Notes: generated by a model not told the origin, from the sequence alone. Counted from the stretch's first letter, positions 6,136-15,753 are shown. The stretch is DNA of 59,767 nt from Lysobacterales bacterium (GCA_020442465.1 JAGRJY010000154.1:1-59767), one strand, 5' to 3'. Made by a program: numbers and translations.

Positions 6136-7347
6136 TCAACGCTCCTCCGGCGGCCGAACATGACGGAACTGCCGGAGGAGCAGCAGGTCGTAGGCGATCT
6201 TCAATGCACCGCAAAGCAGCAAGGGCCAGGTGTGCAGGGATGCCGCAAACAGCGCGCCGGACAGCGCCGGGCTGGCCGCTGCGGCAAGACTGCGCGGCAC
6301 CGCGGTGAAACTGGCTGCTGCGGCGCGCTCGGGCTCGGACACCACGGCCATCACGTAGGAGGATCGTGTCGGCACGTCCATCTGCGACAGGAAGGCCCGG
6401 GCGAGCAGCAGCCCCAGCGCGACACGCACATCGGTGGCGAACGCTGCGGCGATCAGCATGAGGCTCGCCGGAATGTGGGTGAACACCATGGTCGGGATCA
6501 GACCGAAGCGGTTGGCCAGTCGCGCAGCCACGGGAAACGAGGCGGCCGAGAGCAGTCCGGACCAGAAGAAGAACGCACCGGCCTCGACCAGCGACAGCCC
6601 GAAGCGCTCGAACAGCCACAGGGCCAGCAGCGACTGGACGACCAGGCCACCTGCGAACGAGTCCAGGCAGAACAGCAAGGCCAGTCGCACGACGATGCGA
6701 CGTGACGGCCCGAGCGTCGACGCAGGCGCATCCGGCTTGGGGCGCGGGCGTGGTGGCACTCTGGCATAGCAGATCGCCGCACCGAGTCCGAGCATCGCGT
6801 AGAGACCGAACATGGCACGCAGTGCGGCGCGTCGTTCCACCCCGAACGACCCCAACAGTTCCGGACCCGCCGCGGCGAAGGCGCCGAGTGCCGCCGCCAG
6901 GGCGCCGATCAGGCTGTAGTGGGCGAACATCCAGGTGCGTCGCGATGCCACCACTTCGCGGGTGAGCGCGGCATGCTCGAGCGGCACGAACACGCTGACG
7001 CCGCCGGCCGAGGGGTTGATGGTGCCGACGAAGGCCACTGCCAGCAGCACCCCGTAGTCGTGCACGGCCGTGAACGCCATGCCGGTCGCGATCATCAGCG
7101 CCGCGCAGACGCGCAGCAGACCCAACGGATCGTGGCGCCCGCCGAGCACGCCGAATGCCAGGGTCAGCAGAGCCGAGCCGGCGAGTGACAGGGTAGCGAG
7201 AACGCCGACCTGCAGCGCGGAGAAGCCCAGCGAAAGCAGATACACCGGCAGCAGCACGGCGACGAATCCGTCGCCGAAATCGCGCAGGGCGCGCGCGGCG
7301 ATCAACCAGGCGACGGGTCGCGATGGCTCGGCTGCCGACCCGACCAC
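6136..7347 (-). CDS. MFS transporter
   Basis: A 403-residue major facilitator with about 12 hydrophobic helices. The N-terminal stretch RALRDFGDGFVAVLLPVYL opens helix 1, and a short basic loop after helix 2 contains GRHDPLGLLR, related to the MFS loop motif. The GTG at 7347 is chosen: it lies just beyond the stop of the upstream flavoprotein gene (7356) and has GAGG at the right distance. Its substrate is unknown. Near-coupling to the 2-hydroxyglutarate-oxidase-like gene suggests one transcript. Confidence 0.88.
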   Translation of the reverse strand: MVGSAAEPSRPVAWLIAARALRDFGDGFVAVLLPVYLLSLGFSALQVGVLATLSLAGSALLTLAFGVLGGRHDPLGLLRVCAALMIATGMAFTAVHDYGVLLAVAFVGTINPSAGGVSVFVPLEHAALTREVVASRRTWMFAHYSLIGALAAALGAFAAAGPELLGSFGVERRAALRAMFGLYAMLGLGAAICYARVPPRPRPKPDAPASTLGPSRRIVVRLALLFCLDSFAGGLVVQSLLALWLFERFGLSLVEAGAFFFWSGLLSAASFPVAARLANRFGLIPTMVFTHIPASLMLIAAAFATDVRVALGLLLARAFLSQMDVPTRSSYVMAVVSEPERAAAASFTAVPRSLAAAASPALSGALFAASLHTWPLLLCGALKIAYDLLLLRQFRHVRPPEER

Positions 7348-7355
7348 GACATGCC

Positions 7356-8471
7356 TCAGTCGAAACAGGGATGAAGACGGTCCCGCACCTCTTCGCCGAT
7401 GGCCAACGAGGAGGTCAGCCCGGGCGACTCGATGCCGAACAGGTTGATCAGCCCGCGCAAACCGTGGGTAGTGTCGTCCTGGATGATGAAATCCGGCGTC
7501 GGCTCGCCGGGCCCGACCAGCTTCGGCCGCACGCCGACGAAGTCTGGATGCAGGTCGTCGTCGTCGAGTTCGGGCCACCAGCCGCGGATGGATTCGGCGA
7601 ACGATGCCTTCTGGCTGTCGTCGAAGCCATAGTCAACGCGTCCGGGGAATCGAACATCCGGCCCGAAACGCGGCCGGCCTTCGGGGTCGTAGCCGAGATG
7701 CACACCCAGGCCGGATACGCCGGGCATGGGATAGACCAGGCGCGAGAACGGCACCGGCCGGCTGCTTCGGTAGTAGTGCCCGCTGGCCGGGTGTAGCGGT
7801 GGAATGAATTGTTCAGAGAGTCCGGCCACGGTGCGGGCAACCGACTGCGCCGAGAGCCCCGCGGCGTTGACCACCGCGCGGGCATACACGGCTTCGCTGC
7901 CTTCGACTTCGACCGCGAAACAGCCGTCGTCGGGGGTGATTCGCGCAACCCGGTTGCCGACCGCCAGCATGCCGCCCGCCTGCTGCAAGGCGCCGGCGAG
8001 CGCCTCGACATACAGCGGCACGTCGACGATGCCGGTCTGCGGCACGTCGATGGCCGCATGCGCGCGCAGCGCCGGCTCGAGCCGGGACAGCTCGGCCCGG
8101 TCAACGATGCGCAGCCTGCCGAGACCATTGGCCTCGGCGCGCTCGACCAGCTTCTCCAGCTCAGCCAGCTGCGCGGGCTCGACGGCCACCACCCACTTGC
8201 CGGTGCGCTGATGCGGCACGCCGTAGCGCGCGCAGAAGTCGTAGAGCAGTTCGCGCCCGCGTACACAGACGCGCGCCTTGAGCGAACCGGTCGGGTAGTA
8301 CAGGCCGGCGTGGATCACTCCGGAGTTGCGACTCGACACGCCCTCGCCGGCGCGCTCTTCGGACTCGGCGACGATGACGCCGCGGCCGGCACGCGCCATC
8401 GCCACGCCGCAGGCGAGGCCGACCACGCCGGCGCCGATGATCAGCACGTCGATATCGGGCGGTCGGCTCAC
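7356..8471 (-). CDS. FAD-dependent oxidoreductase, L-2-hydroxyglutarate oxidase-like
   Basis: A 371-residue DAO-fold flavoprotein. The FAD-binding Rossmann motif GAGVVGLACG is at residues 13-22. SSRNSGVIHAGLYY at about 46-59 is characteristic of the L-2-hydroxyglutarate dehydrogenase/oxidase branch (LhgO, L2HGDH). A C-terminal GIESPGLTSSLAIGEEV closes the FAD fold. The likely reaction is oxidation of a 2-hydroxy acid such as L-2-hydroxyglutarate to the 2-oxo acid, feeding electrons to quinone or oxygen. It is followed by an MFS gene 8 bp downstream and preceded by the UPF0149 gene on the same strand. Confidence 0.87.
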   Translation of the reverse strand: MSRPPDIDVLIIGAGVVGLACGVAMARAGRGVIVAESEERAGEGVSSRNSGVIHAGLYYPTGSLKARVCVRGRELLYDFCARYGVPHQRTGKWVVAVEPAQLAELEKLVERAEANGLGRLRIVDRAELSRLEPALRAHAAIDVPQTGIVDVPLYVEALAGALQQAGGMLAVGNRVARITPDDGCFAVEVEGSEAVYARAVVNAAGLSAQSVARTVAGLSEQFIPPLHPASGHYYRSSRPVPFSRLVYPMPGVSGLGVHLGYDPEGRPRFGPDVRFPGRVDYGFDDSQKASFAESIRGWWPELDDDDLHPDFVGVRPKLVGPGEPTPDFIIQDDTTHGLRGLINLFGIESPGLTSSLAIGEEVRDRLHPCFD

Positions 8472-8489
8472 GGCGGCTGCGCTCGGCGC

Positions 8490-9272
8490 TCAGTTCAGCC
8501 TGGACTTGTCACCGCAGCATTGCTGGAACGGCTTACCGCTGCCGCAGGGACACAGGTCGATGTCGACATGAGTGTCGCCGTATGACGCGAGTCGCTGCTG
8601 ATTGAACGCCTGCAGCATCGACGGGATCGATCCGGTGATCTGCATGCGCTCTGCAAGGTCAGGCAAGTCGTCGGCCGGCAGTCCGAGCTGCTCGGCTTGT
8701 TCGGCATCGAGTACGGTCAGGCGTGCGATCGATGTCAGGGCTTCGGCCAGATCTTCGTCTTCGCGCTCCCAGGCTTCCCATGCCTCGGCACGCAACCCGA
8801 CTCCGCGCATGAACCCCACGCCCCAGGCGGCCGCCAGCGGGAAGTCGTCGGGCAGCCCACCGAAGCCCTCGGTGGTCTCGTCGTCGGCCACTTCGGGCAG
8901 GGCGAGCAGCGGCATCGCCGCTTCGATCTGATCGACCAGTTCGTCGTCGTCCTCGTCGACCTCCTCGTCGGGCAGATCGACCTGCAGGCGGTCGACGATG
9001 TCATTCCACAGCGAGAGCACCAGACGATGCGCCTCGGCGCCGGTCGCGCGGTCGGGCCACTCGGGGTCGTGGTTCCAGATCTCGCGCCAGTACTCGCTGG
9101 GCTTCACCAGCTCGGGCCCGACCACGAGTGCGGAAAGAAATCCGTCGAGCATTTCCAGCGACATGCCGTCGTGCGGCACGGCAACCTGCTCGAGCAGGCT
9201 GTCGAGTTGTTCGATATCGGCGTCGCTCAAGCCTTCGACATCGATGTCGCTTGTCGACCAGTCGGTAGCCAT
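8490..9272 (-). CDS. UPF0149 (YecA/YgfB-like) protein with C-terminal SEC-C zinc motif
   Basis: A 260-residue acidic protein. The N-terminal about 190 residues form the UPF0149 helical domain (LDGFLSALVVGPE; AAWGVGFMRGV). The C-terminus is the SEC-C zinc-binding motif CPCGSGKPFQQCCG, the same knuckle that ends SecA. The ATG at 9272 has GGAGGA four bases upstream; a longer frame to 9422 has no such signal. The function of this family is not established, and SEC-C modules often mediate ribosome or SecB contacts. Confidence 0.88.
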   Translation of the reverse strand: MATDWSTSDIDVEGLSDADIEQLDSLLEQVAVPHDGMSLEMLDGFLSALVVGPELVKPSEYWREIWNHDPEWPDRATGAEAHRLVLSLWNDIVDRLQVDLPDEEVDEDDDELVDQIEAAMPLLALPEVADDETTEGFGGLPDDFPLAAAWGVGFMRGVGLRAEAWEAWEREDEDLAEALTSIARLTVLDAEQAEQLGLPADDLPDLAERMQITGSIPSMLQAFNQQRLASYGDTHVDIDLCPCGSGKPFQQCCGDKSRLN

Positions 9273-9462
9273 GGTTCCTCCCCAGGCCTGGCCGGAAGCT
9301 GGCGTCGGTCCATCCGGAACCCGCCAGTCCGGGGCGTGTCCGGCACGCTGCCGTCCCCGCCGGTGATCACTGGGTCGGCCTCGCGACCGACCCGCCTCGC
9401 GGCCCTTCCTGGCCGCGTTCACCCCGCAGTGGCGTCACCGCGGGAAGTCGTCCCATCTTGCG

Positions 9463-10860
9463 TCAATACGCGAATTCGCGAAACAGCGGATCGATCGAGC
9501 CGCCCCAGGCGCCGTGGAACAGCTGCAGCTTGCGTTCGGCCGGCGTCAGCCCGGCGTCGACGGTCTCCAGCAGCGGATCGAGATGGATGCGTTCGTCGGC
9601 ACCGTTCGAGTTCAGCCGCGCGCGGCGCTGCAGTCCATGCGCGGAGATGCTCAGCGCCTCGCGCGCCAGATCGAGCACCTTGCCGCCGCGGAACGGCAGG
9701 TTGAGGGCGTGCCTGGGTACGCCATCGCGCAGGGCGTGGCGTTCCTCCAGCGAGAAATCCTTGACCAGATCCCAGGCGGCATCGAGTGCGGCATCGTCGT
9801 ACAGCAGGCCGACCCAGAACGCGGGCAACGCGCAGACGCGATTCCACGGACCGCTGTCGGCGCCGCGCATCTCGAGGAATTTCTTCAGGCGGACTTCGGG
9901 AAACGCCGTGGTGCTGTGGTCGGCCCAATCCTTCAGCGTCGGTCGTTCGCCCGGCAACGCGGGCAGTCGGCCATCAAAGAAGTCGCGGAAGCTCTGCCCG
10001 CTGGCGTCCATGTAGCGCCCGTCGCGATAGACGAAGTACATCGGCACATCGAGCATGTAGTCGGCATAGCGCTCGAAACCGAATCCGTCCTCGAACACGA
10101 AGTCGAGCAGGCCGGTACGATCGGGGTCGGTATCGGTCCAGATATGCGAGCGGTAGCTGAGGTAGTCGTTCGGCTTGCCGTCGGTGAACGGCGAGTCGGC
10201 GAACAGCGCGGTCGCGATCGGCTGCAGCGCCAGCGAGACACGGAATTTCTTCACCATGTCGGCTTCGTCGGCGAAGTCGAGGTTGACCTGAACGGTGCAC
10301 GTGCGCGTCATCATGTCGAGGCCGAGATCGCCGCGCTTGGGCATGTAGGCGCGCATGATTCCGTAGCGGCCCTTCGGCATCCACGGCATGTCGGCACACG
10401 ACCACTTCGGCTGGAAGCCCATGCCGAGGAAGCCGAGACCGAGCTTGCCGGCGACCTCCTTCACCTCGCGCAGGTGTTCGGCGGTTTCGCAGCAGGTCTG
10501 GTGCAGGTTCTCGAGCTGGGCGCCGGAAAGCTCCAGCTGACCCGCTGGCTCGAGCGTGACCGAGGCCTGGCCGAGGCAGCCGCAGCTCTGCGGAAGATCG
10601 GTGTCGCGTTCCAGCGCGATCAGCTTGCCGTTCTCTTCGATGCGCTTCCAGCCGTAGGTCGCCAAGCCTTCAAGCATCGCGCCGATGCCTTGCGGGCCGT
10701 CGTAGCCGGGTGGACGCAGGTCGTCGAGACGGAAACCGAACTTCTCGTGCTCGGTGCCGATGCGCCACGCGTCACGCGGTTTGCTTCCTGTGCTGAAGAA
10801 CTGCACCAGGTCGTCACGCCCCTCGATCGGCGTGGACTGGGCGTTGCTGGGTCCTGACAT
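9463..10860 (-). CDS. gshA: Glutamate-cysteine ligase, plant/alphaproteobacterial type
   Basis: Catalyses ATP-dependent joining of L-glutamate and L-cysteine, the first step of glutathione synthesis. The 465-residue protein matches the GCS2 plant-type class used by Xanthomonas and alphaproteobacteria rather than the E. coli class: [10 protein letters not shown] near residue 37, the E-x-S-G-A-Q-type stretch [12 protein letters not shown] near 112, and [17 protein letters not shown] near 160. The ATG at 10860 is preceded by GGAGA; a frame extension to 10980 lacks support. No gshB is in the window. Confidence 0.94.
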   Translation of the reverse strand: MSGPSNAQSTPIEGRDDLVQFFSTGSKPRDAWRIGTEHEKFGFRLDDLRPPGYDGPQGIGAMLEGLATYGWKRIEENGKLIALERDTDLPQSCGCLGQASVTLEPAGQLELSGAQLENLHQTCCETAEHLREVKEVAGKLGLGFLGMGFQPKWSCADMPWMPKGRYGIMRAYMPKRGDLGLDMMTRTCTVQVNLDFADEADMVKKFRVSLALQPIATALFADSPFTDGKPNDYLSYRSHIWTDTDPDRTGLLDFVFEDGFGFERYADYMLDVPMYFVYRDGRYMDASGQSFRDFFDGRLPALPGERPTLKDWADHSTTAFPEVRLKKFLEMRGADSGPWNRVCALPAFWVGLLYDDAALDAAWDLVKDFSLEERHALRDGVPRHALNLPFRGGKVLDLAREALSISAHGLQRRARLNSNGADERIHLDPLLETVDAGLTPAERKLQLFHGAWGGSIDPLFREFAY

Positions 10861-11046
10861 CCGGGTCTCCGACCGCGCGCCGCGAGGGCTGGGGGTATCC
10901 CGGGCAGTGTGCCTCGGGCATCGGGCTTTTATGGGGGCACTCGGCCGTCCTTGCAATGGCTGCTGCGACGCTCCGCGCACGGCGGGCGAGGAAGCGTGGT
11001 TCTGAGCTCATGCGCAACGGTTCTGGGCAGGCGTGGCAGGGCAGGA

Positions 11047-11748
11047 CTACCCGGCGGCCTGTTCGCCGCCAAGCTGCAGCCAGTCGGCCAGCACGGCGCG
11101 GGCTTCGTCGAGCCCGAGCTTGTCCGGTGCCGACAGCACCTGCACGCCCGCGCGTCCGGCCAGTTCCCGCTGCACCGCGAGCAGCTGCTTGGCGCGCTGG
11201 CCGCGCGGCAGCTTGTCGGCCTTGCTCAGCAGCACATGCGCGGCCAGTCCACGCGCGTTGGCGTAGTCCAGCATCATCAGGTCGAACGGTTTGAGCGGGT
11301 GGCGGATGTCCATGATCAGGAGCAGACCGAACAGCGCCTCGCGGGTGCGCAGGTAGTCATCGATCAGGCCACGCCAGTGATCGCGCACGGCACCCGGCAC
11401 CTCGGCGTAGCCGTAGCCAGGCAGATCGACCAGATAGCGACCGGGGCCACTGCGGAAGTACACCAGATGCTGGGTGCGCCCCGGCGTCTTGCTGGTGCGG
11501 GCGAGTTTGGTCTGTCCGCAGATCGCGTTCAGCGCGGTCGACTTGCCGGCGTTCGAGCGGCCGCAGATCGCCACCTCGCGCTCGGCGTCTTCGGGCAACT
11601 GGCGCAGGTACTGCACGTTGAGCACGTAGCTGGTGCCGTGCAAGGGATTGGCCTTCGGCGGCTGGCGCGCTGCGGTGGCCCGGGCAGGGGCGCCGGAGGC
11701 GGCCGGGCGTCGGGCGGGAGAGGCGGTCTTGGGGCGCGATTCGGACAT
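11047..11748 (-). CDS. engB: Ribosome biogenesis GTPase YihA/YsxC
   Basis: A GTPase of the EngB family needed for large-subunit ribosome assembly. The 233 residues include Walker A GRSNAGKS (63-70), switch I KTPGRTQ (87-93), DLPGYG (108-113) and the base-specificity motif LLSKADKL. The first about 35 residues are an Ala/Arg/Pro-rich basic extension absent from shorter homologues. The ATG at 11748 fits family length; a frame extending to 12102 overlaps the divergent cytochrome gene. The engB/cytochrome c4 divergence is conserved in Pseudomonas and relatives. Confidence 0.95.
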   Translation of the reverse strand: MSESRPKTASPARRPAASGAPARATAARQPPKANPLHGTSYVLNVQYLRQLPEDAEREVAICGRSNAGKSTALNAICGQTKLARTSKTPGRTQHLVYFRSGPGRYLVDLPGYGYAEVPGAVRDHWRGLIDDYLRTREALFGLLLIMDIRHPLKPFDLMMLDYANARGLAAHVLLSKADKLPRGQRAKQLLAVQRELAGRAGVQVLSAPDKLGLDEARAVLADWLQLGGEQAAG

Positions 11749-11795
11749 GCGTCTTGGCGTCGGCGGGCCGGAAGTCCTCGGGACGCGGCCGTTCG

Positions 11796-11824
11796 TTGAC
11801 CCTCCGGGGGGGCATTGGGATAAT
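11796..11824 (+). promoter_or_regulatory. Promoter of the cytochrome c4 gene
   Basis: TTGACC (11796-11801), 17-bp spacer, GATAAT (11819-11824). This is a strong sigma70-type promoter in the engB/c4 intergenic region, giving a leader of about 54 nt. GGAG sits before the ATG. Confidence 0.75.
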
Positions 11825-11884
11825 TCGCGGGCTTTCCGGTCGGGCGCACCGCGCCGGCCCACATTCGATTTCTTGGAGCAGTGT

Positions 11885-12658
11885 ATGAGCTTTCGGCACA
11901 TCTTGGGCCTGGCCGGCGTGTTTGCCGCCTTCGCAGCGTCGGCGCAAAGCGACTCTGCGGCCACGGCGACCGCAGTTCCCGAGACTGCTCCGGCCGAGGT
12001 CGCACCACTGACCGAAGCCCATGGTCCGGCCACGCCGGGCGATGCCGCCCGTGGCGAATCGAAGGCAGCGGCCTGCGCCGCCTGCCACAGCGTCGACGGC
12101 AACTCGGTCGACCCGCAGTACCCGAAGATCGCCGGGCAGCATGAGCGCTACATCGCGCGCCAGCTCGCCCTGTTCAAGAGCGGCGAGCGTGCCAATCCGA
12201 TCATGCTCGGGTTCGCTGCGACGCTGTCCCCGCAGGACATGCGCGACCTCGGCGCGTTCTTCTCCGCCAAGACCATCCAGGCCGGACTGGCCGACGACAG
12301 CGTGGTCAGCGACGGCGAGTTCCAGGGTCAGAAGTTCTACTCAGCGGGCGAACGCCTGTACCGCGGCGGTGACCTGGAGCGCAATATCCCGGCCTGCGCG
12401 GCCTGCCATTCGGCCACCGGCTCGGGCAACCCCGGCCCGGCCTATCCGCGCCTCGGCGGCCAGCACGCCGGCTACACCGCGACCCAGCTGACCGCCTTCC
12501 GCGACGGCGCGGTCTGGGGCGCCGGCGAGAACGCCAACGCCGTCATGTCGGGCGTCGCCAAGCACCTGACCGATGCCGAAATCGCCTCGCTGGCCAGCTA
12601 CATCGAAGGCCTGCACGCCGCCGCACACGGCAGTTCGGGAACTGCGGGCAGCAAATAA
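11885..12658 (+). CDS. Diheme cytochrome c4
   Basis: A 257-residue periplasmic diheme cytochrome. It has a signal peptide (residues 1-20, ...FAASA|Q), an Ala/Pro-rich linker, then two class I cytochrome c domains with CAACH at 64-68 and 171-175 and distal Met residues (NPIMLGF; NAVMSGV). It carries electrons to terminal oxidases, and the aa3 oxidase genes lie elsewhere in this window. Start ATG with GGAG seven bases upstream. It is followed by a strong terminator and then dsbA, the order seen in pseudomonads. Confidence 0.94.
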   Translation: MSFRHILGLAGVFAAFAASAQSDSAATATAVPETAPAEVAPLTEAHGPATPGDAARGESKAAACAACHSVDGNSVDPQYPKIAGQHERYIARQLALFKSGERANPIMLGFAATLSPQDMRDLGAFFSAKTIQAGLADDSVVSDGEFQGQKFYSAGERLYRGGDLERNIPACAACHSATGSGNPGPAYPRLGGQHAGYTATQLTAFRDGAVWGAGENANAVMSGVAKHLTDAEIASLASYIEGLHAAAHGSSGTAGSK

Positions 12659-12681
12659 GGTCACAAGCCCTCGTGAAGCCG

Positions 12682-12715
12682 GCATCGGGCGCCGCAGGGC
12701 GCCCGATGCTTTTGT
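12682..12715 (+). terminator. Terminator after cytochrome c4 gene
   Basis: Perfect 12-bp stem GCATCGGGCGCC / GGCGCCCGATGC, loop GCAG, followed by TTTTGT. It separates the cytochrome gene from dsbA. Confidence 0.9.
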
Positions 12716-12812
12716 AGCCGAGAGATGCCTGGAAGCAGGCGGACAGGCCGGAACGCCGGCCCGCACAGCTAAAATGCCGGCCGCCGCGCGGTCGAACCTG
12801 GAGGATCCAAGG

Positions 12813-13460
12813 ATGCTGAATCGCCTGTTTACCCTCGCCGTCATCGGCGTCGCCGCCGCATGCAGCGGACCCGTGCCTGCCCAAGCCGACAATCTGGTCG
12901 CCGGCCAGGACTACATCGAACTGGCGCAGCCGCAGCCCACCGCCAGCGGCGACAAGATCGAAGTCGTTGAAGTGTTCGGCTACTGGTGCATCCATTGCGC
13001 CCATCTCGACCCGACCATCGCCAAGTGGAAGGCCGAGCAGCCCGACGACGTCGCGGTGACCTACATGCCCGCGGTGTTCTCGGGCGGCATCGAAGAGGTG
13101 TTCGCGCGCGCCTACTACACGGCAGAAACGATGGGGCTGGTGGAAAAGACCCACACCCTGATGTTCACCAAGGCCGCCGTCGAACGCAGCATCCGTACGC
13201 CCGACCAGATCCTGCAGGTGTACGTGGACGCAGGTGTGTCGAAGGAAGATTTCGAGGCGACCATGAGCTCGTTCGCCGTCAATGCGAAGATCGCCCGCAC
13301 CAAGCAGGTGCTGCCGCGCTACCAGATCGAGGGCACGCCCACCCTGATCGTCGCCGGCAAGTACAAGGTCAGCGTGACCCGGGACGGCGGGTTCGAAGGC
13401 ATGCTCAAAGTGGCCGACCAGCTGATCGCACGCGAACGGGACGCCAAGAAGGCGTCCTGA
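12813..13460 (+). CDS. dsbA: Thiol:disulfide interchange protein DsbA, CIHC active site
   Basis: A periplasmic thioredoxin-fold oxidase that introduces disulfides into exported proteins. The 215 residues have a signal peptide to about residue 25 (PAQA|D). The active-site loop FGYWCIHCAH has cysteines at 59 and 62, and the cis-proline loop GTPTLIV is near 174-180. The redox site reads CIHC, whereas classical DsbA has CPHC; the residue between the cysteines tunes redox potential. GGAGG lies eight bases before the ATG. Neighbours (c4 upstream, EEP hydrolase downstream) match the conserved block. Confidence 0.94.
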   Translation: MLNRLFTLAVIGVAAACSGPVPAQADNLVAGQDYIELAQPQPTASGDKIEVVEVFGYWCIHCAHLDPTIAKWKAEQPDDVAVTYMPAVFSGGIEEVFARAYYTAETMGLVEKTHTLMFTKAAVERSIRTPDQILQVYVDAGVSKEDFEATMSSFAVNAKIARTKQVLPRYQIEGTPTLIVAGKYKVSVTRDGGFEGMLKVADQLIARERDAKKAS

Positions 13461-13483
13461 TCGCCGCGTCAGGCGGCACCCCG

Positions 13484-13505
13484 GCGCCCCGCTTCGGCGG
13501 GGCGC
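13484..13505 (+). terminator. Hairpin after dsbA
   Basis: Perfect 9-bp stem GCGCCCCGC / GCGGGGCGC with UUCG tetraloop, then TTGCGT. The U-tract is poor, so it may be an attenuating or stabilising structure more than an efficient terminator. Confidence 0.5.
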
Positions 13506-13539
13506 TTGCGTAGGGGCATCGCGCCTTCAACAATGCCGC

Positions 13540-14307
13540 ATGGCCCGCCCACGCCACGCCCCCCAACGCACACTGCGGCTGCTGAGCGCCAATATCCAGG
13601 CCGGCGCACGCACCGACGGTTTCGGCCAGTACGTCACCCGCTCGGTCAGTCACCTGCTGCCGTCATCGTCGAAGCAGGTCAACCTCGACAACGTCGCCGG
13701 CCATCTCGAGGGCTTTGATCTCGTCGGCCTGCAAGAGGCCGACCCGGGCTCGCTGCGATCGGGTTTCATCAACCAGACGCACTACCTCGCCGAGCTGGCG
13801 CAGTTTCCGTTCTGGAGCCATCAGCCGAATCGGCGCGTCGGCCCGATCGCGACGTCGGCGAACGCCCTGCTTGCGCGCGTCGAACCGGCGGAAGTGCGCG
13901 ACTACCCGCTGCCCGGACCGGTGCGCGGTCGCGGCGTGCTGTGGGCACGCTTCAACGGCTCGCTGGAAGGCTTGACCGTGATGATCGCCCACCTCTCTCT
14001 GGGGCGCGGCGCGCGGCTCTCGCAGCTGGCCTTTCTCGGCGAGCTGGCGCAGGACGCGCGCCACGCCGTACTGATGGGCGACTTCAACTGTGAAGCCGAC
14101 GCGCCGGAGATGCGCGCGTTCTTCGACCGCAGCGTGTTCAAGCCACCGGCCGAACGCCTGGCCACGTTTCCCAGCTGGCAGCCGCGCCGCGCCATCGATC
14201 ACATCCTGGTGACCGAGCACGTCGAGGTGGCGCGACGCTGGTCACTGCCCGAACTGGCGTCGGATCATCTCGCCACCGCCGCGGAAATCCACCTGCCGCA
14301 CGATTGA
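13540..14307 (+). CDS. Endonuclease/exonuclease/phosphatase (EEP) family hydrolase
   Basis: A 255-residue EEP-fold enzyme with the full metal-dependent catalytic set: LSANIQAG near residue 14 (Asn), GLQEAD near 62 (Glu), IAHLSLGR near 147, MGDFNC near 178 (Asp/Asn), IDHILVT near 216 and the terminal SDHLA near 243. The substrate (DNA, RNA or phospho-lipid) cannot be told from the sequence. There is no signal peptide. No Shine-Dalgarno is seen; an AACAAT box six bases upstream of the ATG suggests a nearly leaderless mRNA. It follows dsbA, as in Pseudomonas. Confidence 0.9.
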   Translation: MARPRHAPQRTLRLLSANIQAGARTDGFGQYVTRSVSHLLPSSSKQVNLDNVAGHLEGFDLVGLQEADPGSLRSGFINQTHYLAELAQFPFWSHQPNRRVGPIATSANALLARVEPAEVRDYPLPGPVRGRGVLWARFNGSLEGLTVMIAHLSLGRGARLSQLAFLGELAQDARHAVLMGDFNCEADAPEMRAFFDRSVFKPPAERLATFPSWQPRRAIDHILVTEHVEVARRWSLPELASDHLATAAEIHLPHD

Positions 14308-14412
14308 GCGAGGCAATCGCCAGGGTGAGGCATCACGTCGTACCCCGGGACGCAACCCGCAGCGAACCGCGCCCGTGGTGTTTCCCATGCGCGGCGCGCG
14401 ACACGCGCGACG

Positions 14413-15636
14413 TCACCGTGCGTCGGGGGCCTGCTCGACCCCGCCGACCCCGTCACCGCCACCGTCGCGCAAGTCATCGCTGCGCACCACGCGATTGCGA
14501 CCCGCGCGCTTGGCGGCGTACAGCGCATCGTCGGCCAGTGCCAGCGACCGTTCGAGGGACTGACCGGCCTGCCAGGCGTGCACGCCCACGCTCAGGGTAT
14601 ACGCCGGCGTCTGCCCGTCGGCGCTTGACTGCACGCACGCCGCACGCAGCGCTTCGGCCTGTCGACAAGCCGCTTCGACGTCCTGAACCGGATCGAGCAG
14701 GCAGAACTCCTCGCCGCCGAGGCGTGCGAGCAGCTGCCCCGGGCGGGCATGCGCGCGCAATAGCTCGGCCAGCTGCTGCAGCACGCAGTCTCCGGCGGCA
14801 TGTCCGTGGCGATCGTTGATCTGCTTGAAATGGTCGATGTCGATGGCGATCAGGCTGCCCCCGGGCGTTTGGGGGCGTCCCTTCGGGCCGCGCGCCGCCG
14901 CGTGGAAGAAGCCGCGTCGATTGAGCAGGCCGGTCAGCCAGTCGACTCGCGCGAGGTCGGCATTGCGCGCAGCCAGCAAGGCGAACTGCAGCGCCAGACA
15001 GCCGACCGCCAGCGAGAGCATGAACAGCAGCGAAGCCACGCTGTAGATCGAGCGGTGGTAGTCGACCTCGAGCCGCGCCGTCATCGGCAGCACGTCGGCC
15101 AGACTGCCGTACGACCAGATGTGCACCAGCAGAAAGACCACCACCACGGCGCGCATGCGGCGAGCGATCACCGCCAGCTCCGGTCGCCGCGGACGTCCCA
15201 GGCTGAACTGCACTGCGGCCAGGAAGATCGCCTGACTGCTGGCCGTCAGCAGCACGCGCCAGCGCGCGATCGGCCACAGAAGCTCGAACACGATGATGCT
15301 GGTCAGGGGAATCACCACGAGCAGACCCAGCAGCCACGGCAGGAAGGGTTGCCGACCGAAGCGCCAGAAACCGCACAGCAGGCAGATCGATGAAGCGCCG
15401 AGGCTGAGATGGTTGACGATGGCGCGCGGCTGCTCCCAGGCTTCAGGCACCTGGATCGGGAACACGAACAGCGACAGGCCGTTCAAGAGAAAGCCGGCAG
15501 CCCACCATCGCGCGCCCTGCCCGTCCGCATGACGCGAACCGATGTACAGCAGCAGGCCGCCGAACATCATCTGCATCATTCCGCGACTGAGCGCCAGCGT
15601 AGGAATGTCGATCGGCAGGATCAACGTCTCGGTCAT
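14413..15636 (-). CDS. Membrane-bound diguanylate cyclase (GGDEF domain)
   Basis: A 407-residue protein. About seven hydrophobic helices span residues 12-225, then a GGDEF domain begins at DWLTGLLNRRGF (232-243). The active site reads GGEEF (307-311), a catalytically competent variant, and the substrate-binding IDIDHFKQINDRHGH at about 265-279 is intact. The inhibitory I-site position reads RPGQ where RxxD is expected, so product inhibition is probably lost. It makes cyclic di-GMP from two GTP. It is convergent with the EEP hydrolase gene, and a GGDEF gene occupies the equivalent place in pseudomonads. Confidence 0.93.
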   Translation of the reverse strand: MTETLILPIDIPTLALSRGMMQMMFGGLLLYIGSRHADGQGARWWAAGFLLNGLSLFVFPIQVPEAWEQPRAIVNHLSLGASSICLLCGFWRFGRQPFLPWLLGLLVVIPLTSIIVFELLWPIARWRVLLTASSQAIFLAAVQFSLGRPRRPELAVIARRMRAVVVVFLLVHIWSYGSLADVLPMTARLEVDYHRSIYSVASLLFMLSLAVGCLALQFALLAARNADLARVDWLTGLLNRRGFFHAAARGPKGRPQTPGGSLIAIDIDHFKQINDRHGHAAGDCVLQQLAELLRAHARPGQLLARLGGEEFCLLDPVQDVEAACRQAEALRAACVQSSADGQTPAYTLSVGVHAWQAGQSLERSLALADDALYAAKRAGRNRVVRSDDLRDGGGDGVGGVEQAPDAR

Positions 15637-15753
15637 CGGTTTCCCGGGCTGTCGCGACTGGGCTCGACTGCGCCCAGCCTGCCACATCGTGGTACGGCGG
15701 GGGCAAATTGCTGCGACCACGACCGCGCGAGGCACCGCCGCCGGACGCGCCGC

